Positions 7,969 to 15,869 of a stretch of DNA of 64,000 bases are shown here, one piece after another; the stretch's first letter is position 1; each line of letters begins with the position of its first letter. The translations under genes were made by a program, and so were the position numbers. The notes below the pieces were generated by a model, which had not been told where the DNA came from, ran no database searches, and saw only the letters and a list, made by a program, of their open reading frames with translations. This DNA is from GWE2-51-13 sp942492825 (GTDB lineage Bacteria > Bacillota_I > Bacilli_A > Erysipelotrichales > Erysipelotrichaceae), in NCBI GenBank assembly GCA_942492825.1, contig OW818635.1:1178001-1242000 (forward strand), read 5' to 3'.

Positions 7969-9795
7969 ATGTGTGGAATTGTCGGCGTCGTGGGCTCACC
8001 GAATGCGACCGATGTTTTGGTTACGGGCTTACGTAAGTTGGAGTATCGCGGATATGATTCCGTTGGGATCTCCGTATTTTTGGAAGGTAACATTAAAACG
8101 GTCAAAACCAAAGGCCGGATCGACGATATTCAAAAGAAATTGGATGCGGATCCCCTACCGCTTGTCAGCGTCGGGATCGGACATACGCGTTGGGCGACCC
8201 ATGGGGAGCCTTCGGATATTAACTCTCACCCGCATGGAAACCATCGCGTTTCCATCGTGCATAACGGGATCATCGAAAACTATATCCCGATCAAAGAACG
8301 GATGATCCGTAAGGGTTATACTTTTGAAACGCAGACGGATACCGAAGCGTTAGCGAAGCTGGTGGACTATTACTTTGTCCAAAAGGGCAATCCGCTGGAA
8401 GCCATTAAAAAAGTGTTGGAGAAGATTCGCGGATCGTTTGCGGTCGGCATGATGTTTGCGGGATACCCGGATGAAATCTATGCGATCCGCAAAGACAGTC
8501 CGTTGATCGTCGGTTTGGCCGAGGGCATGAACTTTGTTGCTTCGGACATGACGGCGATATTGAAATATACCCGTGATTACATTCTCTTGGAAGAAAATGA
8601 AATCGCGGTCGTTATGAAAGATAAAGTAACGATCCTTGACTTGGATCTTGAACCTGTCACCAAAGAAATCCAACATGCGCATTGGGATGAACAAACCGCT
8701 GAAAAAGGTGGATATCCCCATTTCATGTTGAAGGAAATCCACGAACAACCGAAGTCGTTTACACAAACCGTTTCTCCGCGTTTGGTCGACGGTAAGATCG
8801 ACTTCACGGCCGAAGGGATTTCGGATGATTTCTTATTAAAAGTGAAACGCATTACGATGGTCGCTTGCGGTACCGCGATGCATGCGGCGATGGTCGGCAA
8901 AGGAATGATCGAAAAGATGGCTCGGATTCCGGTCACCGTCGAGATCGCTTCCGAATTCCGTTATTGCGATCCTGTATTCTTACCGGGAGATTTGGTGATC
9001 ATCGTTTCCCAATCCGGTGAAACGGCAGATACCTTGGCAGCCTTGCGTCTAGCCAAACGCAATGGCGTCCCCACCTTGGCAGTCGTCAACGTGGTCGGAT
9101 CTTCGATCGCTCGTGAAGCCGATCATGTCCTGTATACCTGGGCAGGGTTGGAAATCGCGGTCGCTTCCACCAAAGCGTTCTTCGTCCAAATGGCGGTCTT
9201 CTGTTTGTTTGCGTTGAAGTTAAGCGAACTCCATGGTACCCGTACACCGGAAGAAATCACGGAGATCCTGGATGAGTTCTTAACGATACCGGGTCTTGTC
9301 CAACATGTCTTGGAACACCATGCGGATTGTAAGTTCTTCGCATCCAAACTTCAGAACTCGCATAACTTGTTGTTTATCGGCCGCGGGTTGGATTATTCGC
9401 TCTCGTTGGAAGGTTCCCTTAAACTCAAGGAAATCAGTTATGTCCATTCCGAAGCCTATCCGGCCGGCGAACTGAAACATGGCACGATCTCTCTGATCGT
9501 CAATGACTTCCCGGTCATCGCCTTGGCGACCCAGGACGAACTTTACGAGAAGATGATTTCCAATATCAAGGAAGTCAAAGCGCGCGGTGCGAAAGTCTTG
9601 TTGATTTGTCGGGAGAACGCGATGTTCATCCAAGATGTCGCCGACATGGTCTTCCCCTTGCCGGAAATCCGCAATGAACTGATGCCTTTCTTAAGCATCC
9701 TACCGATGCAACTGTTTGCGTATTACTCGTCCGTTTTGCGCGGGTGTGATGTCGATAAACCCCGTAACTTGGCGAAATCAGTCACCGTCGAATAA
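7969..9795 (+). CDS. glmS: Glutamine--fructose-6-phosphate aminotransferase (isomerizing)
   Basis: 608 aa, full length. It makes glucosamine-6-phosphate from fructose-6-phosphate and glutamine, the first step to UDP-GlcNAc for wall and surface glycans. The N-terminal glutaminase starts MCGIVGVVG with nucleophile Cys2 after Met removal, then HTRWATHG and HNGIIENY. Two SIS domains follow (near 285-420 and 455-600), with VSQSGETADTL, SEAYPAGELKHG and the C-terminal DKPRNLAKSVTVE. Expression is controlled by the ribozyme in its leader. RBS AAAGGA; a strong terminator follows. Confidence 0.98.
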   Translation: MCGIVGVVGSPNATDVLVTGLRKLEYRGYDSVGISVFLEGNIKTVKTKGRIDDIQKKLDADPLPLVSVGIGHTRWATHGEPSDINSHPHGNHRVSIVHNGIIENYIPIKERMIRKGYTFETQTDTEALAKLVDYYFVQKGNPLEAIKKVLEKIRGSFAVGMMFAGYPDEIYAIRKDSPLIVGLAEGMNFVASDMTAILKYTRDYILLEENEIAVVMKDKVTILDLDLEPVTKEIQHAHWDEQTAEKGGYPHFMLKEIHEQPKSFTQTVSPRLVDGKIDFTAEGISDDFLLKVKRITMVACGTAMHAAMVGKGMIEKMARIPVTVEIASEFRYCDPVFLPGDLVIIVSQSGETADTLAALRLAKRNGVPTLAVVNVVGSSIAREADHVLYTWAGLEIAVASTKAFFVQMAVFCLFALKLSELHGTRTPEEITEILDEFLTIPGLVQHVLEHHADCKFFASKLQNSHNLLFIGRGLDYSLSLEGSLKLKEISYVHSEAYPAGELKHGTISLIVNDFPVIALATQDELYEKMISNIKEVKARGAKVLLICRENAMFIQDVADMVFPLPEIRNELMPFLSILPMQLFAYYSSVLRGCDVDKPRNLAKSVTVE

Positions 9796-9813
9796 ATCAG
9801 AAAAGTGAACATA

Positions 9814-9845
9814 GCCATCCGACAAGCTCGGATGGCGTTTTTTTG
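9814..9845 (+). terminator. Rho-independent terminator of glmS
   Basis: Stem GCCATCCGA-CAAGC-TCGGATGGC followed by GTTTTTTTG. Confidence 0.92.
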
Positions 9846-9850
9846 TGAAA

Positions 9851-9879
9851 TTGTTTTACGTTATCCCGCATGATACAAT
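9851..9879 (+). promoter_or_regulatory. Promoter of the E2-like / AMP-ligase cassette
   Basis: TTGTTT (9851-9856), 17-base spacer, TACAAT (9874-9879). The ATG of the first gene is 30 bases further on. Confidence 0.7.
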
Positions 9880-9908
9880 GAAACAAACATGTTTCTAGGG
9901 GGATCACA

Positions 9909-10670
9909 ATGCGTCCTAAAGATCGGATTCCTGTTCCGCAAAACGCCTATCAAAAAGTCGAATCGCTGATTTGTCCGTCCCGGATCGGATCAAGCGTGTT
10001 TTTTGAAATGGACATCAAAAGCCCCAATCTTCGTGACTTTTTAAGTGAAAAAGATCTTCGTTTCTTTTCTTATGTGCTCTATGTCTGTAAACAGACCGTC
10101 CTTGCGTATCCTTTCCTCAACGATTTCATTTTAGGTGGAAAGAAGTATTCCCATACTGATCTGAGAATTACGACGGCGATCAAGAAGGATGTATCAAAAG
10201 CTGGGTCGATCGCGCTTGAGAAAATCACTGTCGCCGTGCTTGATACGGCACATGATATCCAACATAAAATGGACGCTCGGATCCATACGATCCGTACCTC
10301 AAACGGAACTTCGTTTCATCGATTGATCAATCTCCTAAATAAGATTCCTATTTCTTTTTTCAGGATCGGTCTATCGATCGCATCGTTTCTGGATCGACAA
10401 GGTCTATTACCCTCCTCGTTGATCGAAAGCGATCCTTTACACACTTCGTTGGTCATCGCCAACCTTGGCAGTGTCAACGGAAACGGTGCCTTTCACCACC
10501 TTTACGAATGGGGAACCGCTTCGGTTTTCATTACGGTCGGGAAACTCGATTCCGATGGAAACGTGAAGATTTCATTTACGGTGGATGAACGTATTTCCGA
10601 AGGTCAACAGTTCTTCATTGCGCTCGCGTTGTTTCAATTACTTTTGGAGAATCCGTATGGAAGCCCTTGA
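9909..10670 (+). CDS. E2-type acyltransferase-like protein with degenerate active site
   Basis: 253 aa, resembling only the catalytic domain of 2-oxoacid dehydrogenase E2 / chloramphenicol acetyltransferase-fold enzymes. There is no lipoyl or peripheral-subunit binding domain. The fold is suggested by the N-terminal R-P-PQNAYQ region, the SLVIANLGSVNGNGAFHHLY segment and the C-terminal ISFTVDERISEGQQFF. That last segment aligns with the catalytic DHRVxDG / HHAVCDG motif, but the His and Asp are Glu here. Usual E2 chemistry is therefore doubtful. Its stop overlaps the start of an AMP-forming ligase by 14 bases, so the products probably work together. RBS AGGGGGA. Confidence 0.7.
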   Translation: MRPKDRIPVPQNAYQKVESLICPSRIGSSVFFEMDIKSPNLRDFLSEKDLRFFSYVLYVCKQTVLAYPFLNDFILGGKKYSHTDLRITTAIKKDVSKAGSIALEKITVAVLDTAHDIQHKMDARIHTIRTSNGTSFHRLINLLNKIPISFFRIGLSIASFLDRQGLLPSSLIESDPLHTSLVIANLGSVNGNGAFHHLYEWGTASVFITVGKLDSDGNVKISFTVDERISEGQQFFIALALFQLLLENPYGSP

Positions 10671-12234
10671 TCGACTTCGACAAGTCGCAGGACTTTATCC
10701 GAACGCAATCGCACTGACATGTGGATCGCGTCATATTTCATATTCGCAATTGATTCAAGAAATCGAACGTGCGGCGGACTTCTTACTTCGTAATGGCATA
10801 GATGAGACAAAACGCGTTGCGTTGATTTTACCGAATATCCCGGAGTTTCCTTTCTTCTTTTATGCGTGCGAACACATCGGAGCGACCCCGGTGATGATCC
10901 ATCCGTTGACTTCTCCTGCGAAAATGAAGCTTCTATGCGAGATGTCACAAGTCGATCTAGCAATCGTATGCGATGTTCTCTATTTCAAGGCACGAAAAGA
11001 ATTATCGGGGATGGCGACGATTTTGGTTTCCTCGCATGACGTGATAAATGAGCCGTTCGCATTGTTTTGCGGTTGGATCGCACGTCTTCCATCGAAGAAC
11101 TATCGTCGCTATAAGCGAAGCAGCGTTCCTTTCATTACGCAAGCGAATCAAAATTCCACACATTTCATTCTGTTTACCAGCGGATCCAAAGGCATCAATA
11201 AAGGAATCCGTTTACACTTTAAAACATTGAATTCCTTATGTGATCAGTTGAAAGGAATCATCGATCCCGTACCGACACAAGATACGATGTTTTCGATTCT
11301 TCCGTTCTTCCATGGTTTCGGATTAGGGGTCGGGATGCATACCGTTTTGGCTCTTGGAGGTCGATGTGTGTTGGTTCCGCGAATCCGACGTAAAGCGATC
11401 GTCGATCTTTTTCTCAAGGAAAAACCGAACTATTTGATTGCGGTTCCCCAATTGCTTCGATTGTTTCTAAATGATCATCGAATGTATACCCAGGACTTAT
11501 CCTTTGTGAAGAACGTGTTCTGTGGGGGCGAAGCCGTCAGTGAATCCTTGGTACATGATTTTGATATCTTGCTAAAGAATGGTAAAAGCTCTGCTTTCGT
11601 ACAAGTCGGATATGGTTGCACTGAAACCTTAACGGCGGTTTGCGTTACGCAGGAAGGCCAGAAAGGGGTTGGGAAGCCCTTTGTGGGCAATCGGTTTCTG
11701 CTGATCGATGACCAAGGAAACGAAGTGCCGCAAGAACATGAAGGAGAAATATGTACCGCTGGTCCGACGTTGATGGACGACTACGATCCTCCCATCGAAA
11801 AAGACCCCTTCATCGAGGTCAATGATATCAGATACTATCGCAGTGCCGATATCGGACGGATCGATCGTGAAGGCAATCTCCATGTTCTGTATCGCAAAGA
11901 TGATCTACTCAAAGTAAACGGATACTTCGTATCTCCGATCGACATCGAAACCAAGATAACAACGTCTCCAAGGATCGGTGAAGCGGTAGCGTTTCTGAAC
12001 GACGAAGGGATTCTTTGTTTGGCCTTTACATCCAAATCTCAGGGTAAGATCGATTCACTAAAAAAAGAAATCACCGATCGGCTTGTTTCGTCCGACCGGT
12101 GGTGTATACCCCGTAAGTATTATTGGTTAAAAGAAATTCCAAAAAATGAGATGAAGAAAACGGATCGAATCAAACTGAAACAAGATCTTAGTTTGAGGCA
12201 AGGGAACGGACTTCTTGGGGAATGGTCCCTTTGA
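10657..12234 (+). CDS. AMP-dependent synthetase/ligase (acyl-CoA synthetase family)
   Basis: 525 aa adenylating enzyme. Start ATG 10657 has TGGAG eight bases upstream; the frame is open 24 codons further upstream without an RBS. The phosphate loop is FTSGSKGINKG (near 173), usually TSGTTGxPKG. Others are GYGCTET (near 318), YRSADIGRID (near 395), the hinge KDDLLKVNGYFVSP (near 415) and the C-terminal Lys in EMKKTDRIK (near 498). It should activate a carboxylic acid as the acyl-AMP, then pass it to CoA, a carrier or an amine. Substrate unknown; 4-coumarate/long-chain acyl-CoA ligase is the nearest type. The 3' end overlaps the convergent gene by 47 bases. Confidence 0.85.
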   Translation: MEALDRLRQVAGLYPNAIALTCGSRHISYSQLIQEIERAADFLLRNGIDETKRVALILPNIPEFPFFFYACEHIGATPVMIHPLTSPAKMKLLCEMSQVDLAIVCDVLYFKARKELSGMATILVSSHDVINEPFALFCGWIARLPSKNYRRYKRSSVPFITQANQNSTHFILFTSGSKGINKGIRLHFKTLNSLCDQLKGIIDPVPTQDTMFSILPFFHGFGLGVGMHTVLALGGRCVLVPRIRRKAIVDLFLKEKPNYLIAVPQLLRLFLNDHRMYTQDLSFVKNVFCGGEAVSESLVHDFDILLKNGKSSAFVQVGYGCTETLTAVCVTQEGQKGVGKPFVGNRFLLIDDQGNEVPQEHEGEICTAGPTLMDDYDPPIEKDPFIEVNDIRYYRSADIGRIDREGNLHVLYRKDDLLKVNGYFVSPIDIETKITTSPRIGEAVAFLNDEGILCLAFTSKSQGKIDSLKKEITDRLVSSDRWCIPRKYYWLKEIPKNEMKKTDRIKLKQDLSLRQGNGLLGEWSL

Positions 12235-12901
12235 AATGAAGTCCTTGTTCATCCACGTTGAAACTTTCAACATCGAAGTTGGCGACCTTTGAAATCGCGT
12301 CATTGAGGGCTGTCCCCAACATCGTTCCGTAAGAGTTGGCTTCTCCGACCGGTAAAGGCAAACTACCGACGGAGATGGAACTGAGTTCCGCGACGAATTT
12401 ATTGCCGTCATAGCTTAAGGAAGATTGGATATATAAGCTTTTCCCTTTCAACGTACTCAGGTAACCGTCATATTTACCGGCTTCCGGGACAAGGGTATAG
12501 ATCTGTGATAGATCATTGGTAATCGTCGCCGAAGCGGTAACGGTGTCTTTTCCGGTAAACGCGACACGAATGTTCTTCAATACGCTATTGGCCTTCAGCG
12601 TTTCATTGAGAATGGCCGTCGCTTCCGCGCTGGTCAAGGTCGCTTCGACGCGCTTTGCGCCGATCGACTGCGATTTGCCCGCGAGGATTTCTTCGAAACT
12701 GGCGCTATTCTCATTTAGAACGATTCCGCCTTTGGCTAGATACGAATCCAAATCGCTTTGGGTGAACTTCGTGCCTGCTTGTTTCGGTACATTCAACAAT
12801 GCGAATACGACACCGAACACAAGCAAAGGAATCAATAAAAGAGACCATAAAACAAGATGACGTTTGCGTTTGGGTTTGAGGACAGATTGCGTTTCACTCA
12901 T
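12188..12901 (-). CDS. Membrane-anchored protein of unknown function
   Basis: 237 aa from ATG 12901, chosen for AAGGGG six bases upstream. A basic N-terminus (KPKRKRH) is followed by one membrane segment (about 15-38) and an exported domain of about 200 residues with alternating beta strands. Topology and size recall the YpmS/DUF2140 proteins, but I cannot assign the family firmly. The last 47 bases overlap the AMP-ligase gene tail to tail. Confidence 0.75.
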   Translation of the reverse strand: MSETQSVLKPKRKRHLVLWSLLLIPLLVFGVVFALLNVPKQAGTKFTQSDLDSYLAKGGIVLNENSASFEEILAGKSQSIGAKRVEATLTSAEATAILNETLKANSVLKNIRVAFTGKDTVTASATITNDLSQIYTLVPEAGKYDGYLSTLKGKSLYIQSSLSYDGNKFVAELSSISVGSLPLPVGEANSYGTMLGTALNDAISKVANFDVESFNVDEQGLHFKGTIPQEVRSLASN

Positions 12902-12953
12902 AGTTTTCCCCTTGAAGCGATTGCTTCCGATAGATCGTAAATACTTTGTTTTT

Positions 12954-12981
12954 ATTATAGCATGTCTCTTTAACGTCACAA
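12954..12981 (-). promoter_or_regulatory. Promoter of the membrane-anchored protein gene
   Basis: Minus strand TTGTGA (12976-12981), 16-base spacer, TATAAT (12954-12959). Confidence 0.6.
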
Positions 12982-13043
12982 GGGGGTCAATACTTGTTTA
13001 TTACGCACCGATATGATAGTTTAAAGCAAAGGTAGGTACGGAT

Positions 13044-13727
13044 ATGTCGAAACGTTATGAACGGAATTACACGACGATTTCGCTTGAAGATCAAGATAAA
13101 CTGAAAGCGAGTTGCATCGCCATCGTGGGTTTGGGCGGATTGGGCGGATATGTGGCGGAACAGCTCGCACGCATCGGGGTCGGGAAACTCATCTTGATCG
13201 ACGGCGATGTCTTTGATGAAACCAATCTGAACCGTCAACTTCTCGCAACCGAGTCCACGCTTGGGAAATACAAAGCAGAGGTCGCCCAACAACGCATCCA
13301 AGACGTCAATCCGTCGATCGAAACCAAAGTCTATGTGCGTCGTTTGAATCCGGAAAACGCGTTGGAACTCTTGGATGGGGCGAATCTGGTGATCGATGCG
13401 GTGGACACGATCCCGGTTCGCAAACTGATTCAAGATGTGTGCGAAGTCATGGGTCTTCCGTTGGTTCATGGGGCCATCAGCGGTTGGTATGGTCAAGTTG
13501 CCTTCATCTTACCGAAAGACCGCGTCATGGAATCGCTCTATCCGCACGAAGCGCAACGCGGGATCGAAACACAGTTGGGAAATCCATCGTTTACGCCCGG
13601 TCTGGTCGCATCGATCGAAGTCGCGGAAGCAGTGAAGTGGATCCTGAAGAAAGGTACCTTGCTTCATCGCAAAGTATTGCGCATCGACTTGTTGGAACTG
13701 GAATACGAAATCCTCGAAATCGACTAA
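13044..13727 (+). CDS. ThiF/MoeB/HesA family E1-like adenylyltransferase
   Basis: 227 aa. The nucleotide-binding motif GLGGLGGYVAEQLARIGVGKLILIDGD (near 30-57) and NLNRQ (near 65) define the family, which adenylates the C-terminus of ubiquitin-like sulfur carriers (ThiS, MoaD). DAVDTIPVR (near 114) is the usual crossover region. No CxxC zinc motifs and no rhodanese domain are present, so it is the short form. No ThiS/MoaD-like gene is nearby, so whether it serves thiamin, molybdopterin or tRNA modification (TcdA-like) is open. RBS AGGTAGG. Confidence 0.9.
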   Translation: MSKRYERNYTTISLEDQDKLKASCIAIVGLGGLGGYVAEQLARIGVGKLILIDGDVFDETNLNRQLLATESTLGKYKAEVAQQRIQDVNPSIETKVYVRRLNPENALELLDGANLVIDAVDTIPVRKLIQDVCEVMGLPLVHGAISGWYGQVAFILPKDRVMESLYPHEAQRGIETQLGNPSFTPGLVASIEVAEAVKWILKKGTLLHRKVLRIDLLELEYEILEID

Positions 13728-13750
13728 ACGGTACCTTCCGGTACCGTTTT
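13726..13750. terminator. Bidirectional terminator between convergent genes
   Basis: Perfect 10-bp inverted repeat AAACGGTACC-TTCC-GGTACCGTTT ending in T on both strands. It spans the stops of the ThiF-like and NlpC-like genes. Confidence 0.85.
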
Positions 13751-14309
13751 ACATATGATTTGAGGTTTTCAGTTGTAAATCGCCCAAGTCCTTGAATTTC
13801 CCTTGGTATACTTTTTCCATCCTTGCCCAATTCAAAAAATCGGATGGCAAGGCTAATTCGGAAGGCTTTTCGAAGATCTCGACACCGCTTTCCTTTAGGA
13901 TTTCGTGAACGAATTGCGAACAGAAGTAAGCGTTGCGACGTTTGATCGGCAAATGAACCAAGAAACCCACGAAACCGAACAAATTATAACGCAAGAGTTC
14001 TTTGTCTTGATCAAATTGCGATATCTTCGCTTCGATCCGTTGATAGGCATCATCGCTGACATCCAGTTTCATAACAACACAGGCAGTATCTTCGAAGTAA
14101 TCATAGATATGTGTTTCATGCTCGTTGATGAATCCCCCGATAAACGGATTGGTCGGTTTCCGTCGTCCGAAACTGTACATCTTCTCAAACGAGTCACCCA
14201 AACTCAACGAAGTATGATTATACGTTTGACGCGTATACAAACGGATCGCACGGGTAAACATCGACCCGGTGTCGCTCAGTACGATGTAGATGCGTTTGTT
14301 TTCAACCAT
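13749..14309 (-). CDS. Permuted NlpC/P60-like (papain-fold) protein
   Basis: 186 aa. The candidate catalytic His is in YNHTSLSLG near residue 31 and the candidate Cys in YFCSQFVHEIL near 129. This His-before-Cys order marks the circularly permuted YiiX/LRAT-like branch of NlpC/P60 proteins, which act as thiol hydrolases or acyltransferases on peptides or lipids. No signal peptide, so it is probably cytoplasmic. It overlaps the DegV gene by 8 bases and is the third gene of the TetR-DegV operon. A lipid-linked role beside DegV is plausible but unproven. Confidence 0.8.
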   Translation of the reverse strand: MVENKRIYIVLSDTGSMFTRAIRLYTRQTYNHTSLSLGDSFEKMYSFGRRKPTNPFIGGFINEHETHIYDYFEDTACVVMKLDVSDDAYQRIEAKISQFDQDKELLRYNLFGFVGFLVHLPIKRRNAYFCSQFVHEILKESGVEIFEKPSELALPSDFLNWARMEKVYQGKFKDLGDLQLKTSNHM

Positions 14310-15171
14310 TGTTGACGGTACTCCTGAGATAGCCGATATTGACGGCTCGTGGACCGGTATGGCTACCGATGATCGGCCCCATCGGATTCACGACGACTTC
14401 GGATACGTTTTCGCATTCCATTAAGCGTGTCTTCAATAATTCCACATCCCCCTCGCTTGCGCTGTGGTGGATATAGACGGTTTGTTTGTTTGGATCTGAT
14501 TCAATTTTAAATCGTTCGATCAATTCGTTCAATGCTTTCTTGCGTCCACGGACTTTCGCTATTGAAACGATCTTACCGTCATTCAAGGTTAAGATCGGTT
14601 TAACTTCCATCATGTACCCCAGCATCGCGCTGGTATTGGAAATCCGTCCGCCCCGTGCAAGGTGATTGAGATCGTCGACGATGAAATACGTCCCGATCGT
14701 CGTTTTGTATGCTTCCAAGTGATTCGCGATGGATACGATGTCGAAGTCCAATTTCATGAGTCGCAACGCTTCGTTAATGATCATTTCCTGCGGTGCGCAG
14801 GCGGTCTTCGAATCGAAGGCGATAATAGATAAATCCGGATATTTTTTTCGTAACGTATTTTGTGCCACAACCGCGTTCTGGTAGGTCGAACTCATCCCTG
14901 AGGAGAACGCGATATAGAGAACGGAATATCCTTGGTTAAGATACGTTTCGAAGTATTGTTCGAATTGATAGGGATTGATTTGTGATGTCGAAGCCGTCTC
15001 ACCCCGACTTAATCGGGAATAGAATTCTTCATGCGGCATCGATTGACCGAAATCATCCGCATATTCGACGCCATTCATTTGATAGATAAACGGGATGACC
15101 GACAGGTCGTTTTGGTTGACGAATTCTTGCGACAAATCGCTGGTCGAATCCGTGATCAGTTTGATTTTCAT
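14302..15171 (-). CDS. DegV family fatty-acid-binding protein
   Basis: 289 aa. DegV proteins bind fatty acids and, as FakB, present them to the FakA kinase. Seen here: N-terminal IKLITDSTSDLSQE, then RGETASTSQINPYQFE, YIAFSSGMSSTYQNA and the C-terminal GPIIGSHTGPRAVNIGY. The SGMS and SHTGP segments form the lipid site. RBS AAGGAG. It lies 25 bases after the TetR gene, so fatty-acid responsive control of the operon is a reasonable guess. No FakA gene is nearby. Confidence 0.93.
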   Translation of the reverse strand: MKIKLITDSTSDLSQEFVNQNDLSVIPFIYQMNGVEYADDFGQSMPHEEFYSRLSRGETASTSQINPYQFEQYFETYLNQGYSVLYIAFSSGMSSTYQNAVVAQNTLRKKYPDLSIIAFDSKTACAPQEMIINEALRLMKLDFDIVSIANHLEAYKTTIGTYFIVDDLNHLARGGRISNTSAMLGYMMEVKPILTLNDGKIVSIAKVRGRKKALNELIERFKIESDPNKQTVYIHHSASEGDVELLKTRLMECENVSEVVVNPMGPIIGSHTGPRAVNIGYLRSTVNNG

Positions 15172-15196
15172 TGTAAACTCCTTCTAGATTTCCACA

Positions 15197-15772
15197 TTAA
15201 AGCATTGTCTTGACTGCGATAAGTGCGTCGGGTAAATGTTGGTCCTCATTCAGAACCGCTTGAAACGAAGCGCCAAATACCGCCCCGAACAACATCCGTG
15301 CGACCGTCTTCGGCGAGTACGCATGAAATGCCGCATCTTGCGGGACGAGCACCACGATATATTTCTCGATCAGTTCCGCGAGTCCGTCAAACAACGAGTT
15401 CAACATCACCGCGAACGTTTGCGACCAAAGCGCCATACTGCTTAGATCGACCAACACCTTGAAAACCCGCGGACGTTCATCCAATAATTCTTGGAAATAA
15501 CCGACCAATGCATTGTATCGCTCTTTTGCGTTCACTCCGCTTTGGATGGCGTTCTCGACTTCCGCCAGTGTCCGTTTGGTCACCATTTGGACGACCGCCA
15601 CCAGCAACCCTTCTTTGTTTTTGAAATAGTAATGTAACTGGCTTAGCACAACGCCGGCTTCGGCCGCGATGTCCCGTAACGATACGTTCGCATATCCGTT
15701 TTTCGAGATATAGTCGAATGCCGCGTTCAGGATTCGTTGCGAAGGATTTCTTGATTCAAGGGCTTGGGTCAT
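15197..15772 (-). CDS. TetR family transcriptional regulator
   Basis: 191 aa. The N-terminal HTH is typical: RILNAAFDYISKNGYANVSLRDIAAEAGVVLSQLHYYFKNK (about 13-53). The C-terminal half is the ligand-binding helical domain. It is the first gene of the operon with DegV and the NlpC-like protein. A dyad at its own transcription start suggests autorepression. Ligand unknown; fatty acid or acyl-CoA would fit the neighbours. Confidence 0.92.
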   Translation of the reverse strand: MTQALESRNPSQRILNAAFDYISKNGYANVSLRDIAAEAGVVLSQLHYYFKNKEGLLVAVVQMVTKRTLAEVENAIQSGVNAKERYNALVGYFQELLDERPRVFKVLVDLSSMALWSQTFAVMLNSLFDGLAELIEKYIVVLVPQDAAFHAYSPKTVARMLFGAVFGASFQAVLNEDQHLPDALIAVKTML

Positions 15773-15785
15773 GGCAATCCTTTCA

Positions 15786-15840
15786 TTCGGACATCCGTCC
15801 TAACTTTGTATACTATAAAACGAAACGGTGGGATTGTCAA
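15786..15840 (-). promoter_or_regulatory. TetR operon promoter with operator dyad
   Basis: Minus strand TTGACA (15835-15840), exactly 17 bases, TATAGT (15812-15817). The expected start site near 15805 borders a dyad TTCGGAC-ATCC-GTCCTAA (15786-15803), the likely TetR operator. Confidence 0.75.
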
Positions 15841-15842
15841 TT

Positions 15843-15866
15843 TAAAAAGACGCGAGAGATCGCGTC
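15843..15866 (-). terminator. Terminator of the aldo/keto reductase gene
   Basis: Minus strand stem GACGCGA-TCTC-TCGCGTC followed by TTTTTAAAT. Confidence 0.85.
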
Positions 15867-15869
15867 CTG

